Assembly (NCBI RefSeq): GCF_003584565.2
Contig: NZ_CP031010.1
Coordinates: 2,976,001-3,040,000 of the forward strand
Direction of reading: 5' to 3'
From: Alteromonas sp. RKMC-009
GTDB taxonomy: Bacteria; Pseudomonadota; Gammaproteobacteria; Enterobacterales; Alteromonadaceae
Length of the DNA stretch: 64,000 bases
In this document: positions 51,712-60,044 of the stretch, one piece after another
Numbering within the stretch: position 1 is the first letter of the stretch
Layout of the letters: every line of letters starts with the position of its first letter
Translations under genes and position numbers: made by a program
The notes under the pieces: model-generated
What the model was told of the DNA's origin: nothing
What the model saw: only the letters and a program-made list of their open reading frames with translations
Databases searched by the model: none

Positions 51712-53463
51712 ATGGAAACCTACTCTGCTAATAATCTGCCCGCCGTTCTCATTATCGGGCTTGTTGTCGTTATCGCCCTGCTGGCCATTGGTCTTATTTT
51801 CGCCAAGCTTTATAAACGGGCCACTAAAGAAACGGCCTTCGTCAGAACCGGTCTGGGCGGTGAAAAAGTCATTAAAGATGGCGGCGCGATTGTGCTGCCG
51901 GTGGTGCACGAAATCATTCCCGTGAACATGAACACCCTGCGTATCGAGGTAGAAAAAACCCAGAAAGATGCGCTGATCACCAAAGATCGCATGCGGGTGG
52001 ATGTAAAAGCCGACTTTTACTTACGTGTAGCGCCCAGTGCCAGCGGCATTTCCATGGCGGCACAAACTTTAGGTACCCGTACAACCCGGGCCGAAGAAGT
52101 GAAAAAGCTGATGGAGTCGAAGTTTGTTGACGTACTTCGTGCCGTGGCTGCAGAAATGACAATGACCGAAATGCATGAACAGCGTGCAGATTTCGTCCAG
52201 AAAGTGCAGCAGAGTGTTGCAAACGATCTTGAGAAAAATGGTCTGGAACTGGAATCGGTAAGTTTAACCGGCTTCGACCAGACCGACCTCGATTTCTTCA
52301 ATGAGAACAATGCCTTTGATGCTGAAGGTCGTGCCCGTCTTGCAAAAATCATTGAAGAGAAGCGTAAAGAAACCAACGATATCCAGCAGGAAAACCGCAT
52401 CAAGATTGAAACCCGTAATCTGGAAGCGGAAAAAGAGTCGCTGAATATTAAACGGGAAGAAGAAGAAGCCCGACTGATGCAGGAGCAGGTTTTGCAGTTT
52501 AAGCGTCAGGAGCAAAAAGCTGAAATCGCTAAACAGCGGGAGCAAAAAGAACGGGAAGAACGTGAAGCCGGCATTGCCAAAGAAAAAGCCGTTGAAGCAG
52601 CTGAAATTGACAAGTCCCGTGAGCTGGAAACCCGTGAGATTGCCAAGCGCAAAGCACTGGAAGAAGCCCGTATTGCCCAGCAGCAGGACGTTGAAGTGGC
52701 CGAACAGGTTAAACAAATTGCGGTTGCTACCAAATCAGAAGAAGAGTCTGCTGCACGTGCTAAAGCCGCAGAAGCTGAAAAGACTAAGGTAGAGAAAGAA
52801 GAAGCGGTAACGACAGCCCGTCAGGTTGCAGAAGCTAAGCGTCGCATGGAAATTGAAGTGATTGACGCCCGTAAAGAAGCGGAACGGGAAGCAGTAGGTA
52901 TTACCGTAGAAGCTCAGGCGAAGAAAGAAGCGGCGGAGAATGCGGCTGAAGCCATTTTAACAGAAGCCAAAGCATCAGCTGATGCAAAAATGCTGCAGGC
53001 GCAGGCCGATGAAAAAGTACTGGCCGTAGAAGCGGCGGGTAAACAGGCGCTGTACGATGCTGAAAACACCCTGAAGGACGAGCAGATTGAATTGCAAAAA
53101 GCACTGGCAATTCTAAATGTATTGCCAGAAATCATCGCCAGTGCGGTGAAACCGCTGGAAAATATTAAAGGCATTAAAATTCTGCAGGGCTACGGGACCG
53201 GCAATGCCGCCGGCGGTGCAGACGGTACAATAAGTACCGGTAATGGCAGTATGGCCGATCAGGTTACGCAGGCAGCGTTGAATTACCGTGCAAACGCACC
53301 GGTTGTTGATGCCCTGTTGCGTGAAGTCGGCCTGGTAGATAAAGCCGGTGGTTCACTCACCGATTTATTAAAAGGCGACAATGCTATGGTTGCAGCCCTT
53401 ACCTCTCAAACCGGCACGGCCACTGAAACGAAATCTAATGGTGCCGGCCCTGCCCCGCAATAA
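51712..53463 (+). CDS. yqiK: Flotillin-family protein YqiK
   Basis: A 583-residue SPFH/flotillin protein. An N-terminal membrane anchor (LPAVLIIGLVVVIALLAIGLIFA, about 6-28) is followed by the SPFH domain (about 30-210, with NTLRIEVEKTQKDALITKDRMRVDVKADFYLRVAP) and a long, heavily charged Glu/Lys/Ala coiled coil (about 215-465). The C-terminus is Gly/Ala-rich. Family members scaffold lipid-raft-like domains and are linked to motility and envelope stress. It is co-transcribed with yqiJ, with a terminator after it. Confidence 0.92.
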   Translation: METYSANNLPAVLIIGLVVVIALLAIGLIFAKLYKRATKETAFVRTGLGGEKVIKDGGAIVLPVVHEIIPVNMNTLRIEVEKTQKDALITKDRMRVDVKADFYLRVAPSASGISMAAQTLGTRTTRAEEVKKLMESKFVDVLRAVAAEMTMTEMHEQRADFVQKVQQSVANDLEKNGLELESVSLTGFDQTDLDFFNENNAFDAEGRARLAKIIEEKRKETNDIQQENRIKIETRNLEAEKESLNIKREEEEARLMQEQVLQFKRQEQKAEIAKQREQKEREEREAGIAKEKAVEAAEIDKSRELETREIAKRKALEEARIAQQQDVEVAEQVKQIAVATKSEEESAARAKAAEAEKTKVEKEEAVTTARQVAEAKRRMEIEVIDARKEAEREAVGITVEAQAKKEAAENAAEAILTEAKASADAKMLQAQADEKVLAVEAAGKQALYDAENTLKDEQIELQKALAILNVLPEIIASAVKPLENIKGIKILQGYGTGNAAGGADGTISTGNGSMADQVTQAALNYRANAPVVDALLREVGLVDKAGGSLTDLLKGDNAMVAALTSQTGTATETKSNGAGPAPQ

Positions 53464-53500
53464 ATCCGGTATCCGGCGGGTTCGATTCCACTACATATGA

Positions 53501-53526
53501 AAGGAGCGCATCGCGCTCCTTTTTTG
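53501..53526 (+). terminator. Intrinsic terminator of yqiJ-yqiK
   Basis: A 9-bp stem (AAGGAGCGC/GCGCTCCTT) with a 3-nt loop, then a T run. Confidence 0.85.
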
Positions 53527-53649
53527 TTGTCTTTAATCCGGCTCTGAAGCATTTCCTACCAAAGTACTATAAATCTGTAGCTAAAGTGGCAAGGCAATTT
53601 TGACCTGATGCTGACTAAAATACATTATGGCTTCAGGTACGAAAGAACG

Positions 53650-54921
53650 ATGAAAGCAACCAGCAGAATTACACTTACAATCACAGGTATCTATCTGATA
53701 TCAGGAATAGTGCTGGCTTTCATCATGTACACTCAGGCAACAAAAGATGTTGCCACCGAAATTAACGCATCACTGGCACTGGCTGATGCGCTGATTGAAC
53801 AAAACGTTGACTTTGCAACCATAGAAGCAGCCATGCAGCACAGCCGTCACCTTACAGCCCTCGCAATCGATTCTCCGGCCGGTTCAACACTTAATTCTCC
53901 GGATGCTTCATTTTTTCCCGTAGAACCTGTAAGTGTGTTCAGTCATCCGGAAGATCCCCGCCGGCAACTATTTCTGTTTGCTAATCCCGCTGCTGAACGG
54001 GAAGAGATCCTGACCACGGTCTATCAGGTTTTCGGTTTACTGGCGATTTCACTTTTATTCACTCTCAGCGTAATGCACATCGTGGTTCAGTCAAGAATGA
54101 AGCCTTTACAGGCACTGAGTTCAGCTCTCAGTAAAGTCGCGAAAGGCAATTATCGTGTTGACGTTGAACACAGCGATATTGAAGAAATTGACAGTGTGGT
54201 TACCCATACCCAACTGATGGCCTCTGCACTTGAAGAAAGAGAGAACAAAGTACAGCAACTGAGAAATAAACTGGCTTCCCTGCAAGAGCACGAACGCCAG
54301 ACTCTCGCCCGTGAATTACACGATAATCTGGGCCAGCTGGTAACCGGCATCCGTGTACAAAGCTACATGTTGCGCCAGCAAACACAAAGCCCGAAATTCA
54401 TAGAACGCACAGCCACTTTACTTGGCGAGCAATGTGCAGAAATACAGTCCGGCATACGGCAACTGGTTAATAAACTCTACCCCGTCACACTGAATAAAAT
54501 GGGCCTGGTTTCCGCCCTGCGGGAAATGCTGGAACGCTGGTCAGAAATTCACAACATTGCTGTTACCTGCTCCCTTCCCGACCTCAGCCCGGAAAAAAAT
54601 ATTGAGAGGGACATGCATCTGTACCGCATCACCCAGGAAGCGCTGAGCAACGTTGCACGACATGCACATGCTTCAAAAGTGCACGTTTCGCTCACCCTGA
54701 CGCAAAACGCCATGACATTGAATATCACCGACAACGGTACCGGATTTGCGGAACAATCAGAATGTTCCGACGGACTGGGACTGGCATCCATGCGTGACAG
54801 AGCCCGTCTTACCGGTGGGCATTTTGCAAAAGACAATTTCGAAGAAGGAGCACGTATTCAGGTTGTTGTTCCTTTGACGGCCGGAACGGAGAAGAGCAGT
54901 CATGCACATATTACTTGTTGA
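53650..54921 (+). CDS. NarL-type sensor histidine kinase with MoxY/LapD-like periplasmic domain
   Basis: A 423-residue kinase. Transmembrane helix 1 (about 9-27), a short periplasmic domain of the LapD/MoxY type (about 28-120), helix 2 (LLAISLLFTLSVMHIVV, about 130-147), HAMP (about 148-200), HisKA_3 with phosphoacceptor His in LARELHDNLGQLV and a C-terminal ATPase domain (DNGTGF, GLGLASMRDRARLTGG). Relatives in methylotrophs control methanol dehydrogenase. Here the neighbouring dehydrogenase and response regulator support the same role, inferred from context. The response regulator gene overlaps its 3' end by 20 bp. ATG 53650 is preferred to 53608. Confidence 0.88.
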   Translation: MKATSRITLTITGIYLISGIVLAFIMYTQATKDVATEINASLALADALIEQNVDFATIEAAMQHSRHLTALAIDSPAGSTLNSPDASFFPVEPVSVFSHPEDPRRQLFLFANPAAEREEILTTVYQVFGLLAISLLFTLSVMHIVVQSRMKPLQALSSALSKVAKGNYRVDVEHSDIEEIDSVVTHTQLMASALEERENKVQQLRNKLASLQEHERQTLARELHDNLGQLVTGIRVQSYMLRQQTQSPKFIERTATLLGEQCAEIQSGIRQLVNKLYPVTLNKMGLVSALREMLERWSEIHNIAVTCSLPDLSPEKNIERDMHLYRITQEALSNVARHAHASKVHVSLTLTQNAMTLNITDNGTGFAEQSECSDGLGLASMRDRARLTGGHFAKDNFEEGARIQVVVPLTAGTEKSSHAHITC

Positions 54922-55537
54922 TGATCACGCCGTTGTACGCCAGGGATACGGTGCCCTGCTGTCAATGATGCTGCCGGAAGCCACGATTCACGAGGCGGAA
55001 AACGCCCGCCAGGCGATGACATGTATGACGCAGAATGATGTGGACGTAATGATTCTGGACATTAACCTGGAGCAGGCCAGTGGTCTGAACCTGGCTCCCC
55101 GCTTCCTCAGCCGGTGGCCGGGACTGAAAATCATATTTTTCAGTATGTTTGACGAGGCCTCTATTGTTAACCGGGCAATGCATACCGGTGCCAGCGGTTA
55201 TATCAGTAAACGTTGCAGACCGGAAATAATGCTTGATGCGGTAAAAACTGTAATGGCCGGACGCACTTATATTGAACACGAACTGGCCATTAATCTTGCG
55301 TCATATGCTTACAGTGAGAAGAAAGATATTTTCGACCAGCTCACCCGTCGCGAATTCGATGTGTTTATGGGTGTAGCCAAGGGTCAGAAGCGGACACGGA
55401 TTGCAGAGGATTTGAATATTTCTGACAAAACGGTTTCCAATGCCATCACCCAGCTTAAAAGTAAACTTCAGGTAAAAACCAGTACTGAACTGGTTCATCT
55501 CGCCATCGACAACGGTTTTGTCAAAGTGGCGTCATGA
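54902..55537 (+). CDS. NarL/LuxR-type response regulator
   Basis: A 211-residue DNA-binding regulator, partner of the upstream kinase (genes overlap). Receiver: acidic pocket in LLVDDHAVV, phosphoacceptor Asp in VMILDINLEQASG, switch Lys in GYISKRC. A C-terminal LuxR-type HTH (LTRREFDVFMGVAKGQKRTRIAEDLNISDKTVSNAITQLKSKL) binds DNA as a dimer, so palindromic sites are expected. Two pairs of such palindromes occur directly downstream, before the alcohol dehydrogenase gene. Regulation of that gene is inferred from context. Confidence 0.9.
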   Translation: MHILLVDDHAVVRQGYGALLSMMLPEATIHEAENARQAMTCMTQNDVDVMILDINLEQASGLNLAPRFLSRWPGLKIIFFSMFDEASIVNRAMHTGASGYISKRCRPEIMLDAVKTVMAGRTYIEHELAINLASYAYSEKKDIFDQLTRREFDVFMGVAKGQKRTRIAEDLNISDKTVSNAITQLKSKLQVKTSTELVHLAIDNGFVKVAS

Positions 55538-55549
55538 TCCTGTGAATTT

Positions 55550-55585
55550 CGGGAATTGCTCCTGCCAAAACCGGGAAAAGTTCCG
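55550..55585. promoter_or_regulatory. First pair of CGGGAA-type palindromes
   Basis: CGGGAATTGCTCCTG (55550-55564, imperfect) and CGGGAAAAGTTCCG (55572-55585), centres about 21 bp apart. They begin 13 bp after the response regulator stop. The same type recurs before the dehydrogenase gene. Proposed binding sites for the response regulator, possibly for a promoter feeding the 55590-55718 transcript. Confidence 0.4.
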
Positions 55586-55589
55586 TGGT

Positions 55590-55718
55590 TACCAGTCGCC
55601 ATTTACGTCACACTTACTTTAAATCGAAGGCTGCATTGTTCGACCAACCTTTCGGTTTAGTGAGGTTCAACAGCTCACACCCTATTCCGGCTAACCCTTT
55701 ATGGTTAGCCTTTTTTTT
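55590..55718 (+). ncRNA. Candidate small RNA ending in a strong terminator
   Basis: No ORF. A possible -10 (TTTAAAT, near 55619) lies about 35 bp after the first palindrome pair, and the stretch ends with an intrinsic terminator at 55689-55718. A transcript of roughly 90 nt would result. Alternatively this is only the 3' UTR of the kinase-regulator operon. Confidence 0.3.
55689..55718 (+). terminator. Strong intrinsic terminator after the two-component operon
   Basis: An 8-bp stem (GGCTAACC/GGTTAGCC) with a 6-nt loop, followed by eight T. Confidence 0.92.
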
Positions 55719-55764
55719 ACTTATTTCGTGGCAGATATCAGCTTCTGTAACCTTGTTTCTCTGA

Positions 55765-55801
55765 CGGGATAAATCCCGCTTCAAATCGGGAATTATTCCC
55801 G
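55765..55801. promoter_or_regulatory. Second pair of CGGGA..TCCCG palindromes upstream of the alcohol dehydrogenase
   Basis: CGGGAT-AA-ATCCCG (55765-55778) and CGGGAA-TTA-TTCCCG (55787-55801), both perfect palindromes, centres about 22 bp (two helical turns) apart, 88-124 bp before the dehydrogenase start. This fits dimer binding by a NarL-type regulator at an activated promoter. A further half site (TTCGGG) lies near 55808. Confidence 0.55.
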
Positions 55802-55888
55802 CCTTACTTCGGGCAAAAGTCTATTCTCCCTGCCCCCCTGCTGCTCGCATACTGTTAACACTTCATAAACAAATAGCAAAGGTACGCT

Positions 55889-57736
55889 ATGACTATTACA
55901 CCTAAGAACACCACTAGAAAACTGTTGTTGTCTGCTATTCTCGTGAGCAGCGCACTTGCCAGTCAATATACTCAGGCTAAAGGCGTCACCTGGGATGATA
56001 TTGAGAACGATGCCAGTACCACAGAAGATGTACTGATGTACGGTATGGGTCCGGAAGCACAGCGATTCAGCTCACTGGACAAGATTAACAAAGACAATGT
56101 GCACATGCTGACACCGGCATGGACCATGAGCTTTGGTGACGAAAAGCAGCGGGGCCAGGAATCTCAGGCACTGGTTTATGACGGCGTTGTTTATGTGACC
56201 GCCAGTTATTCCCGTATTTTCGCCTTTGATGCCAGGACCGGTGAAAGAAAGTGGACCTATTCTCACCGGTTACCTGAAGGGATCCGCCCCTGCTGTGACG
56301 TAATTAACCGCGGTGCAGCCATTTACGGCGACATGGTGTATTTCGGTACGCTGGATGCCGGTATCGTGGCACTGAACCGTCACACCGGTAAAGTGGAATG
56401 GAAGAAACGTTTTGAAGACTACCGCGCCGGTTACACCATGACAGGTGCACCGACACTGGTGAAAGATCAGAAAACTGGCAAAGTCCTTTTGATCCACGGC
56501 TCCTCCGGCGATGAATTCGGTGTGGTAGGCAAGCTGTTCGCCCGTGATCCGCTGACCGGCGAAGAAGTGTGGATGCGCCCCTTCGTTGAAGGTCATATGG
56601 GTCGGCTGAACGGTAAAGACAGTACCCCCACCGGTGATGAAAATGCACCTACCTGGCCGCGTGATGAAAACGGCGAACTGGTTGAAGCCTGGCATCACGG
56701 TGGCGGAGCCCCATGGCAGAGTGCCAGCTTCGATGTAGAAACAAACACCATTATTATCGGTGCAGGTAATCCGGCCCCCTGGAATACATGGAAGCGTACT
56801 GCAAAAGGCGATGATCCGCGCAACTGGGATAACCTGTACACCTCAGGTCAGGTTGGTGTAGACCCTACCACCGGTGAAGTGAAATGGTTCTATCAGCATA
56901 CGCCAAATGATGCCTGGGATTTCTCCGGGAACAACGAGCTGGTACTGTTTGAATACGATGACAACGGCAAAACAGTCAAAGCAACTGCTCACGCCGACCG
57001 CAATGGCTTCTTCTATGTAGTAGATCGTGAAAACGGCGAATTCATCAAAGGCTTCCCGTTCGTGGACAAAATTACCTGGGCTACACACATCGACCCCGAT
57101 ACAGGTCGCCCGGTTGAAGTAGAAGGACAACGTCCGCCTCTGCCGGCCCCCGGCGAAGAGAAAGGAAAATCAATTGAAGTTTCCCCTCCATTCCTGGGCG
57201 GAAAGAACTGGAACCCTATGGCGTACAGTCAGAACACCGGCTGGTTCTATCTGGGCGCAAACCACTGGAAAGAAGATTACTGGACAGAAGAAGTTAACTA
57301 CGTAAAAGGTAATGCATACCTTGGTCAGGGCTTCAGAATTAAAACCCTGTTTGACGACCATGTGGGCGTGCTGCGTGCAGTAGACCCTGTATCCGGTGAA
57401 ATAAAATGGACGCATAAAGAGAAGCTGCCATTATGGGCCGGCGTTCTGGCCACGAAAGGCGGATTAATTTTCACTGGTACCGGCGATGGCTTCATCAAAG
57501 CGTTTGATGAGAAAACCGGTGAGGAACTGTGGAAGTTCCAGACAGGCTCAGGCATCGTTTCCTGCCCGATCACCTGGGAAATGGACGGTGAGCAATATAT
57601 CGGTTTCGCTTCAGGTTACGGCGGTGCTGTGCCACTGTGGGGTGGCGATATGGCAGAACTGACCAAGCCTGTCGCACAAGGCGGTTCATTCTGGGTATTC
57701 AAGTTACCGAACTTCGACAAAGTCGCAAAACGTTAA
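55889..57736 (+). CDS. PQQ-dependent alcohol dehydrogenase (quinoprotein, Ca-type)
   Basis: A 615-residue periplasmic quinoprotein that oxidises alcohols and passes electrons to a cytochrome c. Signal peptide (KLLLSAILVSSALASQYTQA), eight-bladed propeller with repeated tryptophan-docking motifs (for example GERKWTY, GKVEWKK, GEVKWFY, GEIKWTH, GEELWKF). The vicinal disulfide cysteines of the family are in IRPCCDVIN. The catalytic Asp region is PNDAWDFSGNNE. The residue two after the catalytic Asp is Ser, not Asp, so this is a calcium-type rather than a lanthanide-type (XoxF/ExaF) enzyme. Closest described type is ExaA/ethanol dehydrogenase-like; substrate range is not certain. Its cytochrome and PQQ synthesis genes are not in the window. 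Confidence 0.92.
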   Translation: MTITPKNTTRKLLLSAILVSSALASQYTQAKGVTWDDIENDASTTEDVLMYGMGPEAQRFSSLDKINKDNVHMLTPAWTMSFGDEKQRGQESQALVYDGVVYVTASYSRIFAFDARTGERKWTYSHRLPEGIRPCCDVINRGAAIYGDMVYFGTLDAGIVALNRHTGKVEWKKRFEDYRAGYTMTGAPTLVKDQKTGKVLLIHGSSGDEFGVVGKLFARDPLTGEEVWMRPFVEGHMGRLNGKDSTPTGDENAPTWPRDENGELVEAWHHGGGAPWQSASFDVETNTIIIGAGNPAPWNTWKRTAKGDDPRNWDNLYTSGQVGVDPTTGEVKWFYQHTPNDAWDFSGNNELVLFEYDDNGKTVKATAHADRNGFFYVVDRENGEFIKGFPFVDKITWATHIDPDTGRPVEVEGQRPPLPAPGEEKGKSIEVSPPFLGGKNWNPMAYSQNTGWFYLGANHWKEDYWTEEVNYVKGNAYLGQGFRIKTLFDDHVGVLRAVDPVSGEIKWTHKEKLPLWAGVLATKGGLIFTGTGDGFIKAFDEKTGEELWKFQTGSGIVSCPITWEMDGEQYIGFASGYGGAVPLWGGDMAELTKPVAQGGSFWVFKLPNFDKVAKR

Positions 57737-57745
57737 TCATACCCG

Positions 57746-57763
57746 GCGGGGCTGCGGCCCCGC
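57746..57763 (+). terminator. GC hairpin between dehydrogenase and pentapeptide genes
   Basis: A 7-bp stem (GCGGGGC/GCCCCGC) with loop TGCG and no T tract. More likely an mRNA 3'-stability element or partial terminator within an operon than a full terminator. Confidence 0.45.
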
Positions 57764-57779
57764 TTACATGGAGTGACTT

Positions 57780-58427
57780 ATGAAACCCTTGTATTTTCTG
57801 TTCTGCTTTGCTGCCACACTGAGCCACGCAGAGCCTTTGCCTTTTGATGATGACGTGGCCGAAATTGACGGTTGCAAATTGACTCAGGGAACACGATGCA
57901 GTAATGCTGATTTGTCCGGTGCTGATTTGCGCCACATGGATTTGTCCGGCTCCGTGTTCACAAATGTCAATTTCAGCGGTGCAGATCTGCGCCATGCTGA
58001 TCTCAGCTACGTAACATTCAAAAAAAGTAAACTGGACAAAGCAAACCTGGCGATGGTGTCGTTGAATCACAGTGATCTACGTACTTCCACCTTAACTGGG
58101 GCCAATCTTGAAGGATCCACCGGTTTCTCCCTGTTCGCTCAGGGTGTTAATTTCAACGGCGCTGACCTGACAGGCGTCAATTTCGACCAGGCGAGAATGT
58201 CAGGCGCAAAACTCAACGGAGTGACTCTGCGGAATGCCCGCATGGAAAGGGTCTGGATGAATAAAATTCAACTCGCAGGCGCCGATCTGACGAACGCAAA
58301 CATTCAGGAAGCCAAGCTGAATGACGCCAATTTGTCCCGCGCTGACTTAACCGGTACACGTATTCATTTCGCCACTTTTCAGGGAACATACATGGCAGAC
58401 TGCACAAATTGCCCCGTAGACTGGTGA
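57780..58427 (+). CDS. Exported pentapeptide-repeat protein
   Basis: A 215-residue protein with a signal peptide (KPLYFLFCFAATLSHA) and about 25 tandem pentapeptide units of A(D/N)Lxx type (ADLSG, ADLRH, MDLSG, VNFSG, ADLRH, ADLSY...) covering residues 40-205, forming a right-handed quadrilateral beta helix. Four Cys flank the repeat block (DGCKLTQGTRC and ADCTNCPVDW), likely disulfide caps in the periplasm. It follows the PQQ dehydrogenase by 43 bp on the same strand and may be co-expressed; a role with the enzyme is inference. Pentapeptide proteins usually bind or mimic other macromolecules; nothing more can be said. Confidence 0.8.
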   Translation: MKPLYFLFCFAATLSHAEPLPFDDDVAEIDGCKLTQGTRCSNADLSGADLRHMDLSGSVFTNVNFSGADLRHADLSYVTFKKSKLDKANLAMVSLNHSDLRTSTLTGANLEGSTGFSLFAQGVNFNGADLTGVNFDQARMSGAKLNGVTLRNARMERVWMNKIQLAGADLTNANIQEAKLNDANLSRADLTGTRIHFATFQGTYMADCTNCPVDW

Positions 58428-58465
58428 AGGTATGCTTGCTGCCGAAGCCTGCAGTCGGGGTTTCT

Positions 58466-59218
58466 CTATACGGGTAAACCGCTGTGGAATTTAAAATCCT
58501 CATCCGGTGAGGTTATCAGTTCACCTTCTACCTCACCGAAAAAAGCAATACGTTCAGCAATATCCTCACCGGCAATCTCTTCTGCCAGCGTCAGATAATC
58601 CTGATAATGTCGGGCTTCCGAGCGAAGTAACGAAATATAAAAATCGCCCAGACGCTTATCAACGTGAGGTGCCAGCTTTGCGAAACGCTCGCAGGAACGG
58701 GCTTCAATATACGCGCCGCAAATGAGTTTATCTGTGAGGGCTGCCGGCTCATGAGTACGCACGTGACGCAGCAGTCCTTTTGCATAGCGGCTTGACGCGA
58801 TATTTTCATAAGGAATGTCGTACTCATTCATAATTTCCAGTACCTGGAAAAAATGATGCAGTTCCTCTTTGATAAGCAGCACCATTTTATCTATGAGATC
58901 CTGGCCGTAAGGTGTGCCGGACTTGGGAATGATCGATTTCGACAATTTGTTATGTTTAAGCAGTGACTGCCAGTCACCTTCTTTCCGGTACGCAAAGTCT
59001 TCAAAAGGCTTCAGCCATGCCAGTAAGGCATCGCCGCTTTCCTTATCTACCGCATAGCGACGGATAAGAAACATGGCACTTTGCGCGGCTTTTAGCTCGC
59101 AAATCAAATGATCAGTCAGTACCACCGCCAGATTGTCTTTTTCCGCGGCTTTTTCAACCCAGGCATCAGGGGTTTCACACTGTAAAAATGAATGGATAGG
59201 TGCGAGTAATTCGTTCAT
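58466..59218 (-). CDS. miaE: tRNA-(ms2io6A) hydroxylase MiaE
   Basis: A non-heme diiron monooxygenase that hydroxylates ms2i6A37 in tRNAs. The 250-residue protein has the carboxylate-bridged diiron motif: Glu in LICELKAAQ, EELHHF, EARSCERF, and EARHYQDY, matching the family order. Length is like Salmonella MiaE (270). It is a single gene between convergent and co-directional neighbours. Confidence 0.94.
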   Translation of the reverse strand: MNELLAPIHSFLQCETPDAWVEKAAEKDNLAVVLTDHLICELKAAQSAMFLIRRYAVDKESGDALLAWLKPFEDFAYRKEGDWQSLLKHNKLSKSIIPKSGTPYGQDLIDKMVLLIKEELHHFFQVLEIMNEYDIPYENIASSRYAKGLLRHVRTHEPAALTDKLICGAYIEARSCERFAKLAPHVDKRLGDFYISLLRSEARHYQDYLTLAEEIAGEDIAERIAFFGEVEGELITSPDEDFKFHSGLPV

Positions 59219-59268
59219 CTGTGGACAGCACTGCTTTTTCAGGTTAATACATATCAGTTAAATAAAGA

Positions 59269-59285
59269 CAACGCCCTTAAGGGCG
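59269..59285 (-). terminator. Weak hairpin downstream of the histidine phosphatase
   Basis: CGCCC-TTAA-GGGCG on the minus strand followed by TTGTCTTTATTT. Possible terminator of the phosphatase gene. Confidence 0.4.
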
Positions 59286-59325
59286 CCGCCGGGCGCGGAT
59301 CCTATCACAAATCCGCTGAGTATAT

Positions 59326-59895
59326 TTAGTCGATCCACTGCTGCCAGTGCAGTTTACCATTTTGCCAACCCAGCAACATGCCGCCACAATTATCTATAGT
59401 ACGGCCTTCACCGAAACTGCGGGCGATACAGGCCATCGCATCACCATGACTGACAATAAGAATACGGGAAGCCGTTTCGCTGTTCACCAGTGCGTGAAAG
59501 GTTGTCATAAAACGTTCGGTTACCATGTTGGCACTTTCACCGCCGTTGTCAGGCATAAGATCAGGACGGGTATACCGGTGTTCTTTAAACGCTTGATAGG
59601 CTGCAAGTCCGCTGGTTTCCTTTCCCTGCCATTCACCAAAGTTACGTTCGCAGAAACCTTCGTACACTTTATGGGACTGTCCCAGCGAGGTGGCACAAAT
59701 TGCAGCGGTATCTTTCGCGCGGCCAAGGTGTGAGCTGACCACAAGATCAATATCCCAGTTCCCGGCCTTCGCTGCCAGCTCAGCCGCCTGTGCCCGTCCT
59801 TTTTCTGTCAGCGGACTGTCGAGCTGACCCTGTAGGCGTTTGTCTCGATTCCATTCGGTCTGACCATGACGGCAGAGATAAATGTGTTTTTCCAT
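59326..59895 (-). CDS. Histidine phosphatase (phosphoglycerate mutase-like)
   Basis: A 189-residue cytoplasmic histidine phosphatase. The RHG motif with catalytic His is at the N-terminus (YLCRHGQTEWN), the second His is in ILIVSHGDAMA and the proton donor Glu is in GFCERNFGEWQGKE. The family includes cobalamin/alpha-ribazole phosphatases and mutase-like enzymes, and substrate is unknown. ATG 59895 with AGGA upstream is used; the frame extends five codons more. Confidence 0.88.
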   Translation of the reverse strand: MEKHIYLCRHGQTEWNRDKRLQGQLDSPLTEKGRAQAAELAAKAGNWDIDLVVSSHLGRAKDTAAICATSLGQSHKVYEGFCERNFGEWQGKETSGLAAYQAFKEHRYTRPDLMPDNGGESANMVTERFMTTFHALVNSETASRILIVSHGDAMACIARSFGEGRTIDNCGGMLLGWQNGKLHWQQWID

Positions 59896-60044
59896 GTTTA
59901 TCCTTAGCATTCATTGAAGTATCAGACTTGTGGGAAAGCGCTGTTTCAAGTAGCGTTGATGCCTGCCACTCCCTGCTGATCACCAACAGATTGACTGCCG
60001 GTATTTGAAAGGGTTTTCGTTATTCTACATCATGAGATAAGCCG

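Noticed and set aside
52264-52716. 150-codon minus frame rich in Phe and Leu
   Set aside because: Antisense image of the Glu/Lys-rich coiled coil of yqiK; such mirror frames are typical there.
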